Shown: one piece after another, positions 1-6,939 of the stretch
Position numbering within the stretch: position 1 is the first letter of the stretch
How the letters are laid out: each line of letters begins with the position of its first letter
Origin: a virus
Length of the DNA: 49,046 nt
Virus record (IMG/VR): IMGVR_UViG_3300014926_000040
Span: 1 to 49,046 of that record
Reading direction: 5' to 3' (one strand)
Program-made: the position numbers and the translations under genes
Notes under the pieces: generated by a model
Seen by the model: the letters and a program-made list of their open reading frames with translations, nothing else
Databases searched by the model: none
What the model was told of the DNA's origin: nothing

Positions 1-114
1 GATGCTGGAGTTTGTGCAGAACAACATGTGGATAAGCATGTTGTGAAGATGGTGCTGGAGTATTCACAGTTGCTGTCAACTGCTCATAGAGTATTGGATG
101 GGCGGGAGTGGGAG
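1..114 (+). repeat. Inverted 114-bp repeat, copy 1
   Basis: Bases 1-114 are the exact reverse complement of 40612-40725, with no mismatch found by eye. The match ends at 114/40612, where the sequences differ (T here against G in the other copy). The other end of the repeat cannot be seen because the window starts there. Confidence 0.9.
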
Positions 115-156
115 TTGTGGGGAACTTGTATGGTTAAACTAGCTTACCCTTCTTAA
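1..156 (+). pseudogene. Truncated copy of the 179-residue gene at 40210-40749
   Basis: From base 1 the frame encodes residues 9 to 46 of the protein made from 40210-40749, including HVDKHVVKM and LLSTAHRVLDG. DNA identity ends at base 114. The frame then runs on into ELWGTCMVKLAYPS and stops at TAA 154-156. No start codon is inside the window because the copy begins at the window edge. It converges on the GIY-YIG gene and overlaps its last codons. It is either a real partial duplication or an artefact of the sequence end. It is unlikely to be functional. Confidence 0.75.
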
Positions 157-568
157 ACAACTCTAGTAAATTTTCAGTATAAAGTTCCGTATTACCATTA
201 CCTAAAAGGTTTTTTCCTTTATACCTATAAGGTTCACATACAGTATGCAGAAGCTGTTCCACATTGAAAGCAGTCTGAACACTAGTAAAAGGAAGACAAG
301 CAAGCACTCGAACTTTAGTATAATTAGGAAGTCCGAGTGTTTCTATCCTATGGTAGACAGTTCTAGAAGAGTAACCTAGTTTATAAATCACACTCTTATC
401 TTTAAAAGTCAGTTTAATAAAGTAGATAACTCCAGAACTTCTCTTAGTAGGTGTATACTTTGTTACAGTAAACTTCTTCCCCGTCCGCTCAAACTCAGAT
501 AAAACCTGATGACACATGTCATACAGGAGTTCATATCGACCAATAGGTTCAGAAAGTTTATGTTTCAT
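134..568 (-). CDS. GIY-YIG nuclease-like protein (T5orf172/MUG113 type)
   Basis: A 144-residue protein with the layout of small GIY-YIG-type phage proteins. A VIYFIKL strand (47-53) stands in place of GIY...YIG. YKLGYSSRTVYHR (62-74) supplies the conserved Gly and Arg residues, a Glu lies at 104 just before LLH, and NGNTELY (124-130) corresponds to the usual G-TE-F/Y motif. In this family these residues form a DNA-nicking active site. The classic GIY triad is imperfect, so the protein may bind DNA without cutting. It is the last gene of the leftward lysis/nuclease cluster and sits 23 bp after the HNH gene. It has no strong Shine-Dalgarno sequence. Confidence 0.7.
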   Translation of the reverse strand: MKHKLSEPIGRYELLYDMCHQVLSEFERTGKKFTVTKYTPTKRSSGVIYFIKLTFKDKSVIYKLGYSSRTVYHRIETLGLPNYTKVRVLACLPFTSVQTAFNVEQLLHTVCEPYRYKGKNLLGNGNTELYTENLLELFKKGKLV

Positions 569-591
569 CTAGAATTCTAATACAGGTGCTT

Positions 592-903
592 TCATTTACA
601 GTTATAAACACTTCGGTAAGGTAAAGAGTTGTTCTTGTTACAAAACAACACCTTCCCATAAGGAGTATTCTCGATTCTATCCTTTTTCAGTCCTTCTTCA
701 ACGGTTTGGTACTGCATATTACTAGTAATATCCAACCCACCTTGAGCTAAAGCACATATATGGTCTACTACATAGCCTTTTCTACCAGTAGAGTAACCAT
801 TTTCCCTATCAAACTTCTTCTTTACCGCTGGATTCCTACATGTAAGAGCAGAAACTTCACTAAAAGTACCTAAAAGTACCAGAAAAACCACTAATTTTCT
901 CAT
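592..903 (-). CDS. Exported HNH endonuclease-like protein
   Basis: 103 residues. Residues 1-19 form a clear signal peptide (MRK, a hydrophobic core, then VSA before the mature LTCRNP). The mature part has an HNH signature: DH at 47-48, GG-D at 55-58, N62, then KDR-E at 74-78, all in the order of small HNH nucleases. Four cysteines fit a secreted fold. This suggests a periplasmic or released nuclease, possibly acting on host DNA at lysis. It starts one base after the stop of the preceding 55-residue gene. Family assignment is good. The cellular role is inferred. Confidence 0.75.
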   Translation of the reverse strand: MRKLVVFLVLLGTFSEVSALTCRNPAVKKKFDRENGYSTGRKGYVVDHICALAQGGLDITSNMQYQTVEEGLKKDRIENTPYGKVLFCNKNNSLPYRSVYNCK

Positions 904-904
904 T

Positions 905-1072
905 TTATTCTCTTTTTCTCCGTTCGTAGATAGGATTATCTACTAGTTTTGCCTTAAAAACCTCTCTACTATACTCCTGTTTTCTCTCTACAACTACTAC
1001 TTTTAGAGCAGGTAGAGAGAATAAGTTAATAGGAGGCAGAGTTAAATCACTCCAAGAAAGCTTTCTACTCAC
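905..1072 (-). CDS. Small 55-residue phage protein with GTG start
   Basis: An uninterrupted 56-codon frame exactly fills the gap between the endolysin and the HNH gene. It starts at a GTG that overlaps the last codons of the endolysin and stops with TAA one base before the HNH ATG. The product begins MSRKLSWSDLTLPP and continues INLFSLPALK, with a basic C-terminus (YERRKRE). The WSDLTLPPINL stretch looks like a docking motif. No function is recognised. Tight packing on both sides is the main evidence that it is real. Confidence 0.6.
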   Translation of the reverse strand: MSRKLSWSDLTLPPINLFSLPALKVVVVERKQEYSREVFKAKLVDNPIYERRKRE

Positions 1073-1628
1073 ATTCAAGTACCTTTTTACATCTAGAATA
1101 GTTCTTTACTCGGTCAATTGCATCATTAGTTCCACCATTAATAATCTTAGTAATCTTACCAAAGTGACCAACATCTGCAAGTTCATTTAACCTATGTTCT
1201 TTCCAGAACCAAGCAGCACTTCTACTAGCATGTTCAGGTTCACATAGTATTCTAGGATTAGTTACACAGTCAATACCCAACCCTTCCATTACCGCTCTAT
1301 GGTTGCAATAACCTGTTACTTGTAGAAGTCCGTGCCCTTTGAAGTATTTCCCAGTTGTACTATGGTTAGCATGTGCTACTGCTAGTGCTTCAGGAAGAAG
1401 ATTACCTAAATCTTTCCTATATTCATAAGCAGAACCACTAGCAATCTCCTCTGAGTAGATAAGATTACAACTTTCATGTGCTATTTGTGCTATAAAAGCA
1501 GCTATTCTTAAAGGAGTATTGATTTCAAACTCCTCCATAGCCCTATTTAAATGGACAAAGTACTTGTCTATTATCTTATCAGTAGATTGTGGAATCATTT
1601 CATGTAGTTGTTCATGCGTAACTAACAT
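1065..1628 (-). CDS. Endolysin, glycoside hydrolase family 19 (chitinase-like)
   Basis: A 187-residue single-domain GH19 lysozyme-type endolysin that cleaves the sugar backbone of peptidoglycan at the end of infection. AFIAQIAHES places a Glu at 52, and a second Glu lies at 61 in YSEEIASG. Two Glu residues nine apart is the catalytic spacing of phage GH19 endolysins such as that of SPN1S. FKGHGLLQVTGYCNH (around 96-110) is the substrate-groove motif, and NGGTND (near 165) is also typical. There is no signal peptide, so access to the wall depends on the holin. The gene starts at the last base of the preceding 74-residue gene (ATG overlapping TAATG). Confidence 0.92.
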   Translation of the reverse strand: MLVTHEQLHEMIPQSTDKIIDKYFVHLNRAMEEFEINTPLRIAAFIAQIAHESCNLIYSEEIASGSAYEYRKDLGNLLPEALAVAHANHSTTGKYFKGHGLLQVTGYCNHRAVMEGLGIDCVTNPRILCEPEHASRSAAWFWKEHRLNELADVGHFGKITKIINGGTNDAIDRVKNYSRCKKVLECE

Positions 1629-1852
1629 TATTCTTCCTCACCATCAAAATAACCACTTAGTAGTTGTAGTTTTAATTGCTCTAATAAGTAGACCATGTTT
1701 GCCTTACTCTCCATATTAGAAGACATAAAAAGTAAATCCAAATTATCCTTATCTACACCAATTACAATAACATCTGCTAGTAGCTCTTTAGAAGATTCTA
1801 AAATACTATCAGCAGTTACTTTCTCTTCTTTCTTAAATTCTACTACTTTCAT
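1628..1852 (-). CDS. Unknown 74-residue acidic phage protein
   Basis: Small protein beginning MKVVEFKKEEKVTADSIL, with a helical C-terminus containing a YLLEQLKLQLL segment and ending DGEEE. An in-frame ATG four codons upstream (1864) would overlap the end of the PhoH gene further. I prefer 1852 because GAGAGGG lies about four bases before it. The pattern of a short strand-rich core followed by a Leu-rich helix recurs in small phage proteins of unknown role. Nothing identifies a function. It lies between phoH and the endolysin in one leftward operon. Confidence 0.75.
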   Translation of the reverse strand: MKVVEFKKEEKVTADSILESSKELLADVIVIGVDKDNLDLLFMSSNMESKANMVYLLEQLKLQLLSGYFDGEEE

Positions 1853-2528
1853 TTGCCCTCTCATAAGCTTCTAGTACATGTTTACAGGTTTCTGACCTAA
1901 CTACATCTTTAACAGAGAATGTAATTATACCAAGTTTAGGTACATCTTTCAAGATTTCCATAGCTTTAACAAAACCAGAGTTATGGTTATAAGTTTGAGC
2001 AGGGTCGCCCATTAGAATTGCCTTTGTTCCTTCACCCATTCTAGTTAGAATCAACTTTATCTGGTCTGCTGTAGCATTCTCTACCTCATCTACTAGCACA
2101 ATAGAATCATTAAACGTCTTACCTTGTAGGAAAGATATAGGTTTTGCTTGAATCCTACCATCAGTAAGCATAGCTGAAACAACTTGCTTTCCTACTCTAT
2201 CTACAAAACAATCTAAATAAGGTTCTAGATAAGGTGCAAACTTATCAGCTATTTCACCAGGAATAAAACCTAGTTTTTCTCCAGCAGGTACATAAGGACG
2301 AGTAAGAATTATCCTAGAAACTAGATCAGATTGAAGCATTTCAATAGCTAGACTAGAAGCAATGAAGGTTTTACCTGTTCCAGCTACACCATTAGCAAAG
2401 GTAATACTATTATTCCTGATAGATTTGATTAGTTTTTCCTGACTTTCACTCTTAGGACGGAGTAATTTAACAGGACGTTCTGGTACATATACAGCTTCAA
2501 CTTTAGACCTACTCTTAGATTTACGCAT
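1833..2528 (-). CDS. phoH: PhoH-like ATPase
   Basis: A 231-residue P-loop protein of the PhoH family, RecA-fold ATPases related to the N-terminal half of SF1 helicases. The Walker A motif GVAGTGKT is at 47-54 and Walker B IVLVDE at 143-148. The family signature TRPYVPAGEKLGFIPG spans about 76-91, and the sensor segment GDPAQTYN follows at roughly 184. PhoH proteins are common in phages and their role in infection is unsettled (RNA or phosphate-stress links are proposed). Its position inside the lysis cassette is unusual. Length is typical of the phage form. Confidence 0.93.
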   Translation of the reverse strand: MRKSKSRSKVEAVYVPERPVKLLRPKSESQEKLIKSIRNNSITFANGVAGTGKTFIASSLAIEMLQSDLVSRIILTRPYVPAGEKLGFIPGEIADKFAPYLEPYLDCFVDRVGKQVVSAMLTDGRIQAKPISFLQGKTFNDSIVLVDEVENATADQIKLILTRMGEGTKAILMGDPAQTYNHNSGFVKAMEILKDVPKLGIITFSVKDVVRSETCKHVLEAYERANESSRI

Positions 2529-2548
2529 ATATGGGCTTTATTTAGTAG

Positions 2549-2779
2549 TTAGACAAGTGTTTTAAAGTATAAACATGCTAGTTCAATACCTACATTCAAT
2601 AGCATTGTAGAAATCTCTAGTCCAATTGCTCTTAGCTCATTAAAAGCAGCTTGTTGTTTGTCTTTACCTTTAAGGTCACTTGTTTCTATTATTGCTACAA
2701 TCTTCTTAATATGTTCAAATGGTTGCCCACCAATGACATACTTAGCAAAAGCAGAAATAGCTGTATTCTTTATATTCAT
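2549..2779 (-). CDS. Unknown 76-residue protein in the lysis cassette
   Basis: The gene begins ATGA, overlapping the stop of the putative lipoprotein gene. The product has a helical amphipathic body (FEHIKKIVAIIET), a charged turn (LKGKDKQQAA) and a hydrophobic end (STMLLNVGIELACLYF). The end could touch the membrane but is short for a confident transmembrane helix. A position between holin/lipoprotein and phoH suggests a lysis accessory, but no family is recognised. Confidence 0.7.
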   Translation of the reverse strand: MNIKNTAISAFAKYVIGGQPFEHIKKIVAIIETSDLKGKDKQQAAFNELRAIGLEISTMLLNVGIELACLYFKTLV

Positions 2780-2958
2780 AAAATTTCACCTGTATCACAG
2801 TCGATATAAAAAAGTAAGTACCTTGAACTGAGTGAAACGTCAGTCTTAATACCTACCATATAAGTATCATATACTACCTTTACTTTAGGAAAACAAACAG
2901 GTTCTTTAGTAAAGATAGTACATGAAGAAAGTAGAATAACTACTAAACTTTTGCCAAT
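2776..2958 (-). CDS. Putative Rz1-like outer-membrane lipoprotein (o-spanin candidate), non-standard start
   Basis: A frame of up to 60 residues overlaps the 3' end of the holin and ends TGA inside the ATGA start of the next gene. Near its N-terminus is a textbook lipoprotein signal: KSLVVILLSSC, with a lipobox LSSC. It is followed by a short periplasmic part with KEPVCFPKV. No ATG, GTG or TTG lies in frame before the signal. The only codon giving a sensible signal peptide is ATT at 2958. An ATG at 3120 would add about 54 residues in the holin's shadow frame and spoil the signal. Partner i-spanin not seen. Confidence 0.5.
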   Translation of the reverse strand: MGKSLVVILLSSCTIFTKEPVCFPKVKVVYDTYMVGIKTDVSLSSRYLLFYIDCDTGEIL

Positions 2959-3146
2959 GGTTTTGCTTCTTGGAAGAAGAAACCTAGAACACCAAAGCCT
3001 AAAGTAGCTACATTTAGAACATTTTGCACTAAACCAGCATCGTAATGTACTCCAACTGCTTGACAAAGAGCAGCTAAAGAAGCCATTGTTGCTGGTTGTT
3101 GTAGATTTGCTTTTAACCATATAAAAGCTCCTAGTACTTTTTCCAT
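2943..3146 (-). CDS. Holin-like small membrane protein
   Basis: 67 residues with two hydrophobic stretches, about 18-33 (MASLAALCQAVGVHYD) and 40-58 (VLNVATLGFGVLGFFF). The N-terminus is short and the C-terminal tail carries Lys. This fits a two-span holin that permeabilises the inner membrane and releases the endolysin encoded downstream. GAGGAA lies just before the ATG, inside the last codons of the cupin gene. The exact holin class is not certain. Confidence 0.7.
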   Translation of the reverse strand: MEKVLGAFIWLKANLQQPATMASLAALCQAVGVHYDAGLVQNVLNVATLGFGVLGFFFQEAKPLAKV

Positions 3147-3148
3147 TG

Positions 3149-3451
3149 TTATTCCTCGTTATAGTCGTTAGGGACTCCAGTACACTTCTTAAGTATATTG
3201 AAAATTCTTGTATTATCTTCTAAAGCCATGAGTTCATGTGGTTCACCAACTCTAAAGTCAAGTAGTTGTCCAGCAGTTGCTTCTACTTCCCAGTCATGAG
3301 AATAAGCTTTTAGTTTACCTCTTGCCACAATAGTTATATGTACATCATCTTCTGTATGTACATGCTTTGGTAGTATATCACCTGCATATTCAAAATCATA
3401 CATAGTACCTTTGATATCGCCAAGGTCTTTTAGTGGATTAGCCAATAACAT
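3149..3451 (-). CDS. Small cupin-fold protein
   Basis: A 100-residue single cupin barrel. The first cupin motif is PKHVHTEDDVHI with His at 30, 32 and 38. The second motif is GEPHELMAL with His at 71. The His pairs would bind a metal ion. Cupins of this size often sit just after phage fibre genes, as here, and may be fibre tip, chaperone or small-molecule-binding parts. The gene overlaps the tail-fibre assembly gene by 14 bases, so it is in the same leftward operon. Confidence 0.75.
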   Translation of the reverse strand: MLLANPLKDLGDIKGTMYDFEYAGDILPKHVHTEDDVHITIVARGKLKAYSHDWEVEATAGQLLDFRVGEPHELMALEDNTRIFNILKKCTGVPNDYNEE

Positions 3452-3914
3452 TAGGTGCAGTTCCTGTAGTGCTTGTTGAATACCAATTACCTAAACTATC
3501 TCTTCTTGGTGGTTGAGGTATTTTAGGACTAAAAGGGTCAGTAAATGTAAAAGTATTTATAACATCTAGATACGCTAACAAAAATGTATTAGTAGGGTCT
3601 AACTCTAGTTCAGCTAAAGTATCTGTAATTATCTTTTGTACTAGCTCATTAACTTCTGCTCGCTTTCTAGTTATCACTTCTTCTTTTTGTAGGTCATTCA
3701 TAGGTGTTACTACCCAATCAACAGTCCAACCAGTTTCAGTTTGTCTAGGAGTGTCTAATAAATACTCAAAAGGTTCTAGTTTAATAAATGGCATTTCTAC
3801 AGGAGTAAACGGTTGAAATACTTCTATATCAATACTACCATAAACTTCAAGTAAGTTTTCTTCTAAATAAGGGTATTCAGTTGCAATACCATTTACTATT
3901 TTTGCATAATACAT
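3438..3914 (-). CDS. Tail fibre assembly chaperone-like protein
   Basis: 158 residues starting MYYAKIVNGIATEYPY, the usual opening of phage tail-fibre assembly proteins: a short strand that reads out a fibre-like sequence. It is followed by a helical Lys/Glu-rich middle (RKRAEVNELVQKIITDTLAEL) and a Pro-rich end with LGNWYST. It lies directly after the glycine-rich fibre gene, the standard position. It would help fold or trimerise the adhesins encoded upstream. Confidence 0.65.
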   Translation of the reverse strand: MYYAKIVNGIATEYPYLEENLLEVYGSIDIEVFQPFTPVEMPFIKLEPFEYLLDTPRQTETGWTVDWVVTPMNDLQKEEVITRKRAEVNELVQKIITDTLAELELDPTNTFLLAYLDVINTFTFTDPFSPKIPQPPRRDSLGNWYSTSTTGTAPNVIG

Positions 3915-3915
3915 G

Positions 3916-4773
3916 TTAAGCTCCTACATTTGTTGATGGATACATTCTATTAGTACCCCAAACGATTCTTACAGCTCCGCCGCCGCCTCCATTTCCTACC
4001 GCATCACCGCCAGCACCGCCACCACCATAGTTACCACCATTCGCAGAAATACTACCTACTTGCCTACCATTACTACCACCAGAACCACCTTTACCTACGG
4101 GACTACTAGAAGTACCTCCTGCTCCATTTGCTCCTTCTCCATAGATACCAGTTCCACCACCAGATGTATAAACTGTAGTAGAAGCATAACCCCCACCTCC
4201 ACCGCCACCAGAACCTGCTGTTGCTGGAATTATTTCAGTACCAGCCCCATTTAAAGTAGTAGCATTACCTCCAGCCCCTGAATAACCAGCAGCACCTCCA
4301 CCACTAACCGCATTTATAACAGCTCCATAGTAATAAACACTAGTTTGGGTAGGTTTACCACCTACATTATAAGTGCCTATGTTTCGAGATATGGCATATA
4401 AATGGGCTTGTAGTAGTACAGTATTAGATGAAACTCTAATTATAGTAGAAGTAGGATTGCTGTATCCAGCACCAGCTATCAGTCTTAAAGTTTCCCCAGG
4501 AGTTACAGGTATATTATTTACATAACTTAATGTACCTCCTTTACCGCCTTTTGCAGAGCTTGGTATAGGATAACATCCGCAGTACCAACATCCTGTATAT
4601 TGCTCATAAAGTCCAGGCTCTCCGCCAGAAATAGCAACAGCACTTATAGAAGTTACACCTACCGGTACTACCCAAAAAAAACCTCCAGTAGCAGTAGGAG
4701 TACCAGTAGCCATAATACTACCAGAAATATCACTCGACTTGCTGTTTAATATAGCAGAAAGAATACCACTCAT
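3916..4773 (-). CDS. Glycine-rich receptor-binding (tail fibre tip) protein
   Basis: 285 residues. The second half is dominated by long Gly runs (SGGGGGGGYAST, NYGGGGAGGDAVGNGGGGG) separated by short hydrophobic patches. That is the composition of polyglycine-II sandwich adhesins such as the T-even gp38 tip. The C-terminus AVRIVWGTNRMYPS resembles the conserved end of such adhesins. The gene overlaps the preceding fibre gene by ATGA. Likely function is direct binding to a host surface receptor. Exact receptor cannot be read. Confidence 0.75.
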   Translation of the reverse strand: MSGILSAILNSKSSDISGSIMATGTPTATGGFFWVVPVGVTSISAVAISGGEPGLYEQYTGCWYCGCYPIPSSAKGGKGGTLSYVNNIPVTPGETLRLIAGAGYSNPTSTIIRVSSNTVLLQAHLYAISRNIGTYNVGGKPTQTSVYYYGAVINAVSGGGAAGYSGAGGNATTLNGAGTEIIPATAGSGGGGGGGYASTTVYTSGGGTGIYGEGANGAGGTSSSPVGKGGSGGSNGRQVGSISANGGNYGGGGAGGDAVGNGGGGGAVRIVWGTNRMYPSTNVGA

Positions 4774-5135
4774 GTTAAACCAGCTCCATTAATAAACCAT
4801 TTAGTACTAGACACTTTAATAGCAGTTGCCATACCATTTTGTGCAAGTGTTCTTATACCTGTAGTTCCAGCACCAGCTAATACTAAAGTATCTGTATCTA
4901 TTGCTATAGATACTGTACCTGAGCCATCATTAATGAACACAATAGAAGTACCAATTAGAAAAGCTACAGTACCATTAGCTGGAATAGTATAAGTCCTAGC
5001 AGTAGCATCAGAATGGTACATATGTTTTCCTGAATCTTCTAGTGTTAAAGTATAAGCAGTATTCTGTACATTCTGTGGTATGTTTAGATACCCTGTGTTA
5101 CTTGCTTTACTAGCTAAAGTTCTTGCATTAGACAT
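4770..5135 (-). CDS. Small tail fibre/adhesin component
   Basis: 121 residues, rich in Thr, Ala and Gly. The N-terminus ends in NVQNTAYTLTLEDSGKH, and the rest is a beta-rich fold (TYTIPANGTVAFLIGTSIVF) ending NGAGLT. This domain type is common at the ends of phage fibres and spikes, here as its own gene. It lies between two glycine-rich adhesins with a start codon right after the 33-residue gene. Likely a virion component of the adhesion apparatus. Confidence 0.6.
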   Translation of the reverse strand: MSNARTLASKASNTGYLNIPQNVQNTAYTLTLEDSGKHMYHSDATARTYTIPANGTVAFLIGTSIVFINDGSGTVSIAIDTDTLVLAGAGTTGIRTLAQNGMATAIKVSSTKWFINGAGLT

Positions 5136-5136
5136 C

Positions 5137-5238
5137 TTAAGCCTCTGTTTTTATAACTATTTCTATTATCCTGAACTCAGTAGCAGGAAAAGTATCAATA
5201 TCTCTCGCAAGAAATAATAACGATATTAGCTTTTCCAT
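5137..5238 (-). CDS. Tiny 33-residue protein between fibre genes
   Basis: The frame fills the gap between two fibre genes. It starts at an ATG one base after the TAA of the upstream adhesin (TAAAATG) and ends TAA just before the ATG of the next gene. The product starts MEKLISLLFLARDIDTFP and ends EIVIKTEA. No family is recognised. Support is positional only: a tight intergenic fit and likely translational coupling. Confidence 0.4.
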   Translation of the reverse strand: MEKLISLLFLARDIDTFPATEFRIIEIVIKTEA

Positions 5239-5239
5239 T

Positions 5240-6172
5240 TTACCACCAAGTTATTCTTACTCGACCATCACCACCGTTACCACCTCTACCAGAAGTAGCT
5301 CCAGTACCTATAACGCTAGCTCCTCCACCACCGCCACCTGAACCTAATGCACCATTACCACCGTCCCCTCCTTTACCACCTGCAACATTCATACCTCCTC
5401 CGCCACTACCGCCATAATATAGGTCTAAGCCTGATATAGGCTGTATTCCATTTGCACCATTAGTTCCATTTGAAGCAGTAGAAGGTCCTTGAATTGTTGA
5501 AAAAGAACTCGATATTGTTCCTGCGGCAGTAAGAGTACTAGCAGTACCACCACCCGCACCGCCTGTACAAATAATACCAGTAGTAGGAAGCACTATACTA
5601 CCACTAGCACCAGCTTGTCCTGAAAGACCTACATTTGTTAATGCTGTGATTATTCCAGGTATTCCTATTCCGCCTCTAACAGAGTTTGCTATTGTCAAAG
5701 ATGCACCTGCTGTACCTCCTGAGGGAAAAGTTCCACTCGTTAGACCTGCGCCTCCGCCATTTCCCGCAGAAGCACCAACTAATACTGTTTGCACATTTGT
5801 TTCTGGAGTAACAGAAACATAACTAGGAGCTCCATTACTACCAATATTTCCTACAAGAGCTGTAGTAGAAGTTACTGAAGCTCCGCCTGCACCACCAATA
5901 CCTACAGATATATATAAAATATCGGGAATACTTGTTGCCGGAAGCAAGAGTAAAGACCTTGCGCCACTACCTCCGCCTGCACCACCCGTAGTATTATTAG
6001 CTGTATTAATAGCACCTGAACCACCGCCACCGCCACTTGAAAGAAGGTCAATCATAATAAAATTACAATTTCTAGGTTTAATCCATGTATGCCAGCAAAC
6101 AGTAGCAGCAGTAGAGTTTGGAGTAAATGTCTGCATATTGCTGTTGAATAAAACATGAGAAGTATCTAACAT
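5240..6172 (-). CDS. Glycine-rich receptor-binding (tail fibre tip) protein
   Basis: 310 residues from the ATG at 6172, chosen because it overlaps the upstream stop as TGATG. An in-frame ATG at 6205 would add 11 residues. An N-terminal beta part (MLDTSHVLFNSNMQTFTP) precedes alternating Gly runs (SSGGGGGSGA, GGAGGGSGARS, GGSGGGGMNVAGGKGGDGG), and the gene ends DGRVRITWW. This is the second glycine-rich adhesin of the cluster, and the VRI-W end matches that of the other one. It probably forms a receptor-contacting polyglycine tip. Confidence 0.75.
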   Translation of the reverse strand: MLDTSHVLFNSNMQTFTPNSTAATVCWHTWIKPRNCNFIMIDLLSSGGGGGSGAINTANNTTGGAGGGSGARSLLLLPATSIPDILYISVGIGGAGGASVTSTTALVGNIGSNGAPSYVSVTPETNVQTVLVGASAGNGGGAGLTSGTFPSGGTAGASLTIANSVRGGIGIPGIITALTNVGLSGQAGASGSIVLPTTGIICTGGAGGGTASTLTAAGTISSSFSTIQGPSTASNGTNGANGIQPISGLDLYYGGSGGGGMNVAGGKGGDGGNGALGSGGGGGGASVIGTGATSGRGGNGGDGRVRITWW

Positions 6173-6930
6173 CAGTATGCGCCACCTATTGCTGTAACTT
6201 CCCAACCAGAAGCAACTGTAGTACCTAAACCTACAATAATATAATAACCTGCTGGTAATGCTATATTCATAGGATAGTCTATATCCGGAGTGGCTACTGT
6301 GTTTGAACCTATTGTTGCTGGTAATGATAATTCACCATAAAAGAAATTGGCAGTATCCGCAACAATCCCTACTATTTCATTAGTTGTACCTAATGCAGTT
6401 GTTTGAGTATAGGAACTTGCTGTTCCGTCAGTTTGTATAAATAAAGTCATTTGACCGTTAGTCACCGGCCCTACATAGATTTCATATTTTGCCGCACCAG
6501 TTACAGGTGTCCAACTCCAGGTAATACTACTAGTTGTTCCGGTGGTTGTTACTACAGCCGTCTCTGTACTAGCTACGGTTTCAGCTCCATATTGGTCTAC
6601 TGCTACTATTTTTGCATAGTATGTTCCAGCCAATAATGTACCACCAGTTGTGTTTGGTGTACCGGTGGGTGTTCCTGTTACTGCTGCTATTGAAGATACT
6701 AATCTAGTGTTCTCAGCAGAAAGATAAATTCTAGCTACAGTAGCAACGTTTCCACCTCTGGCCTTGAATCGTAATCTTTGTATAAACCCACCATTAGTTG
6801 GGTCAGCTCTGAATACAGGATAATTATTAATACTTTGTCCTGTATAATCTGCTGCTGCTGTAGTTAATACACCCGCTAAACCCTGTATATCACCTTTTGC
6901 CGAGAAAATCGGACTTGTATTTGCTGCCAT
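6172..6930 (-). CDS. Fibre protein with fibronectin-III-like domain
   Basis: 252 residues. The middle (about 95-165) reads GTYYAKIVAVDQYGAETVAS followed by ITWSWTPVTGAAKYEIY. That is a fibronectin type III pattern, a fold often inserted in phage tail proteins. The flanks are beta-rich and end AGYYIIVGLGTTVASGWEVTAIGG, as in surface-exposed virion parts. It is one of six consecutive leftward adhesin-type genes and starts 9 bases after the previous gene. Probably a structural tail or fibre component. Confidence 0.65.
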   Translation of the reverse strand: MAANTSPIFSAKGDIQGLAGVLTTAAADYTGQSINNYPVFRADPTNGGFIQRLRFKARGGNVATVARIYLSAENTRLVSSIAAVTGTPTGTPNTTGGTLLAGTYYAKIVAVDQYGAETVASTETAVVTTTGTTSSITWSWTPVTGAAKYEIYVGPVTNGQMTLFIQTDGTASSYTQTTALGTTNEIVGIVADTANFFYGELSLPATIGSNTVATPDIDYPMNIALPAGYYIIVGLGTTVASGWEVTAIGGAY

Positions 6931-6939
6931 AATATCCTC

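Noticed and set aside
2776-3120. 114-residue version of the lipoprotein frame starting at ATG 3120
   Set aside because: The first 54 residues are in the shadow of the holin gene and have Ser/Cys-rich nonsense composition. The lipoprotein signal would be buried.
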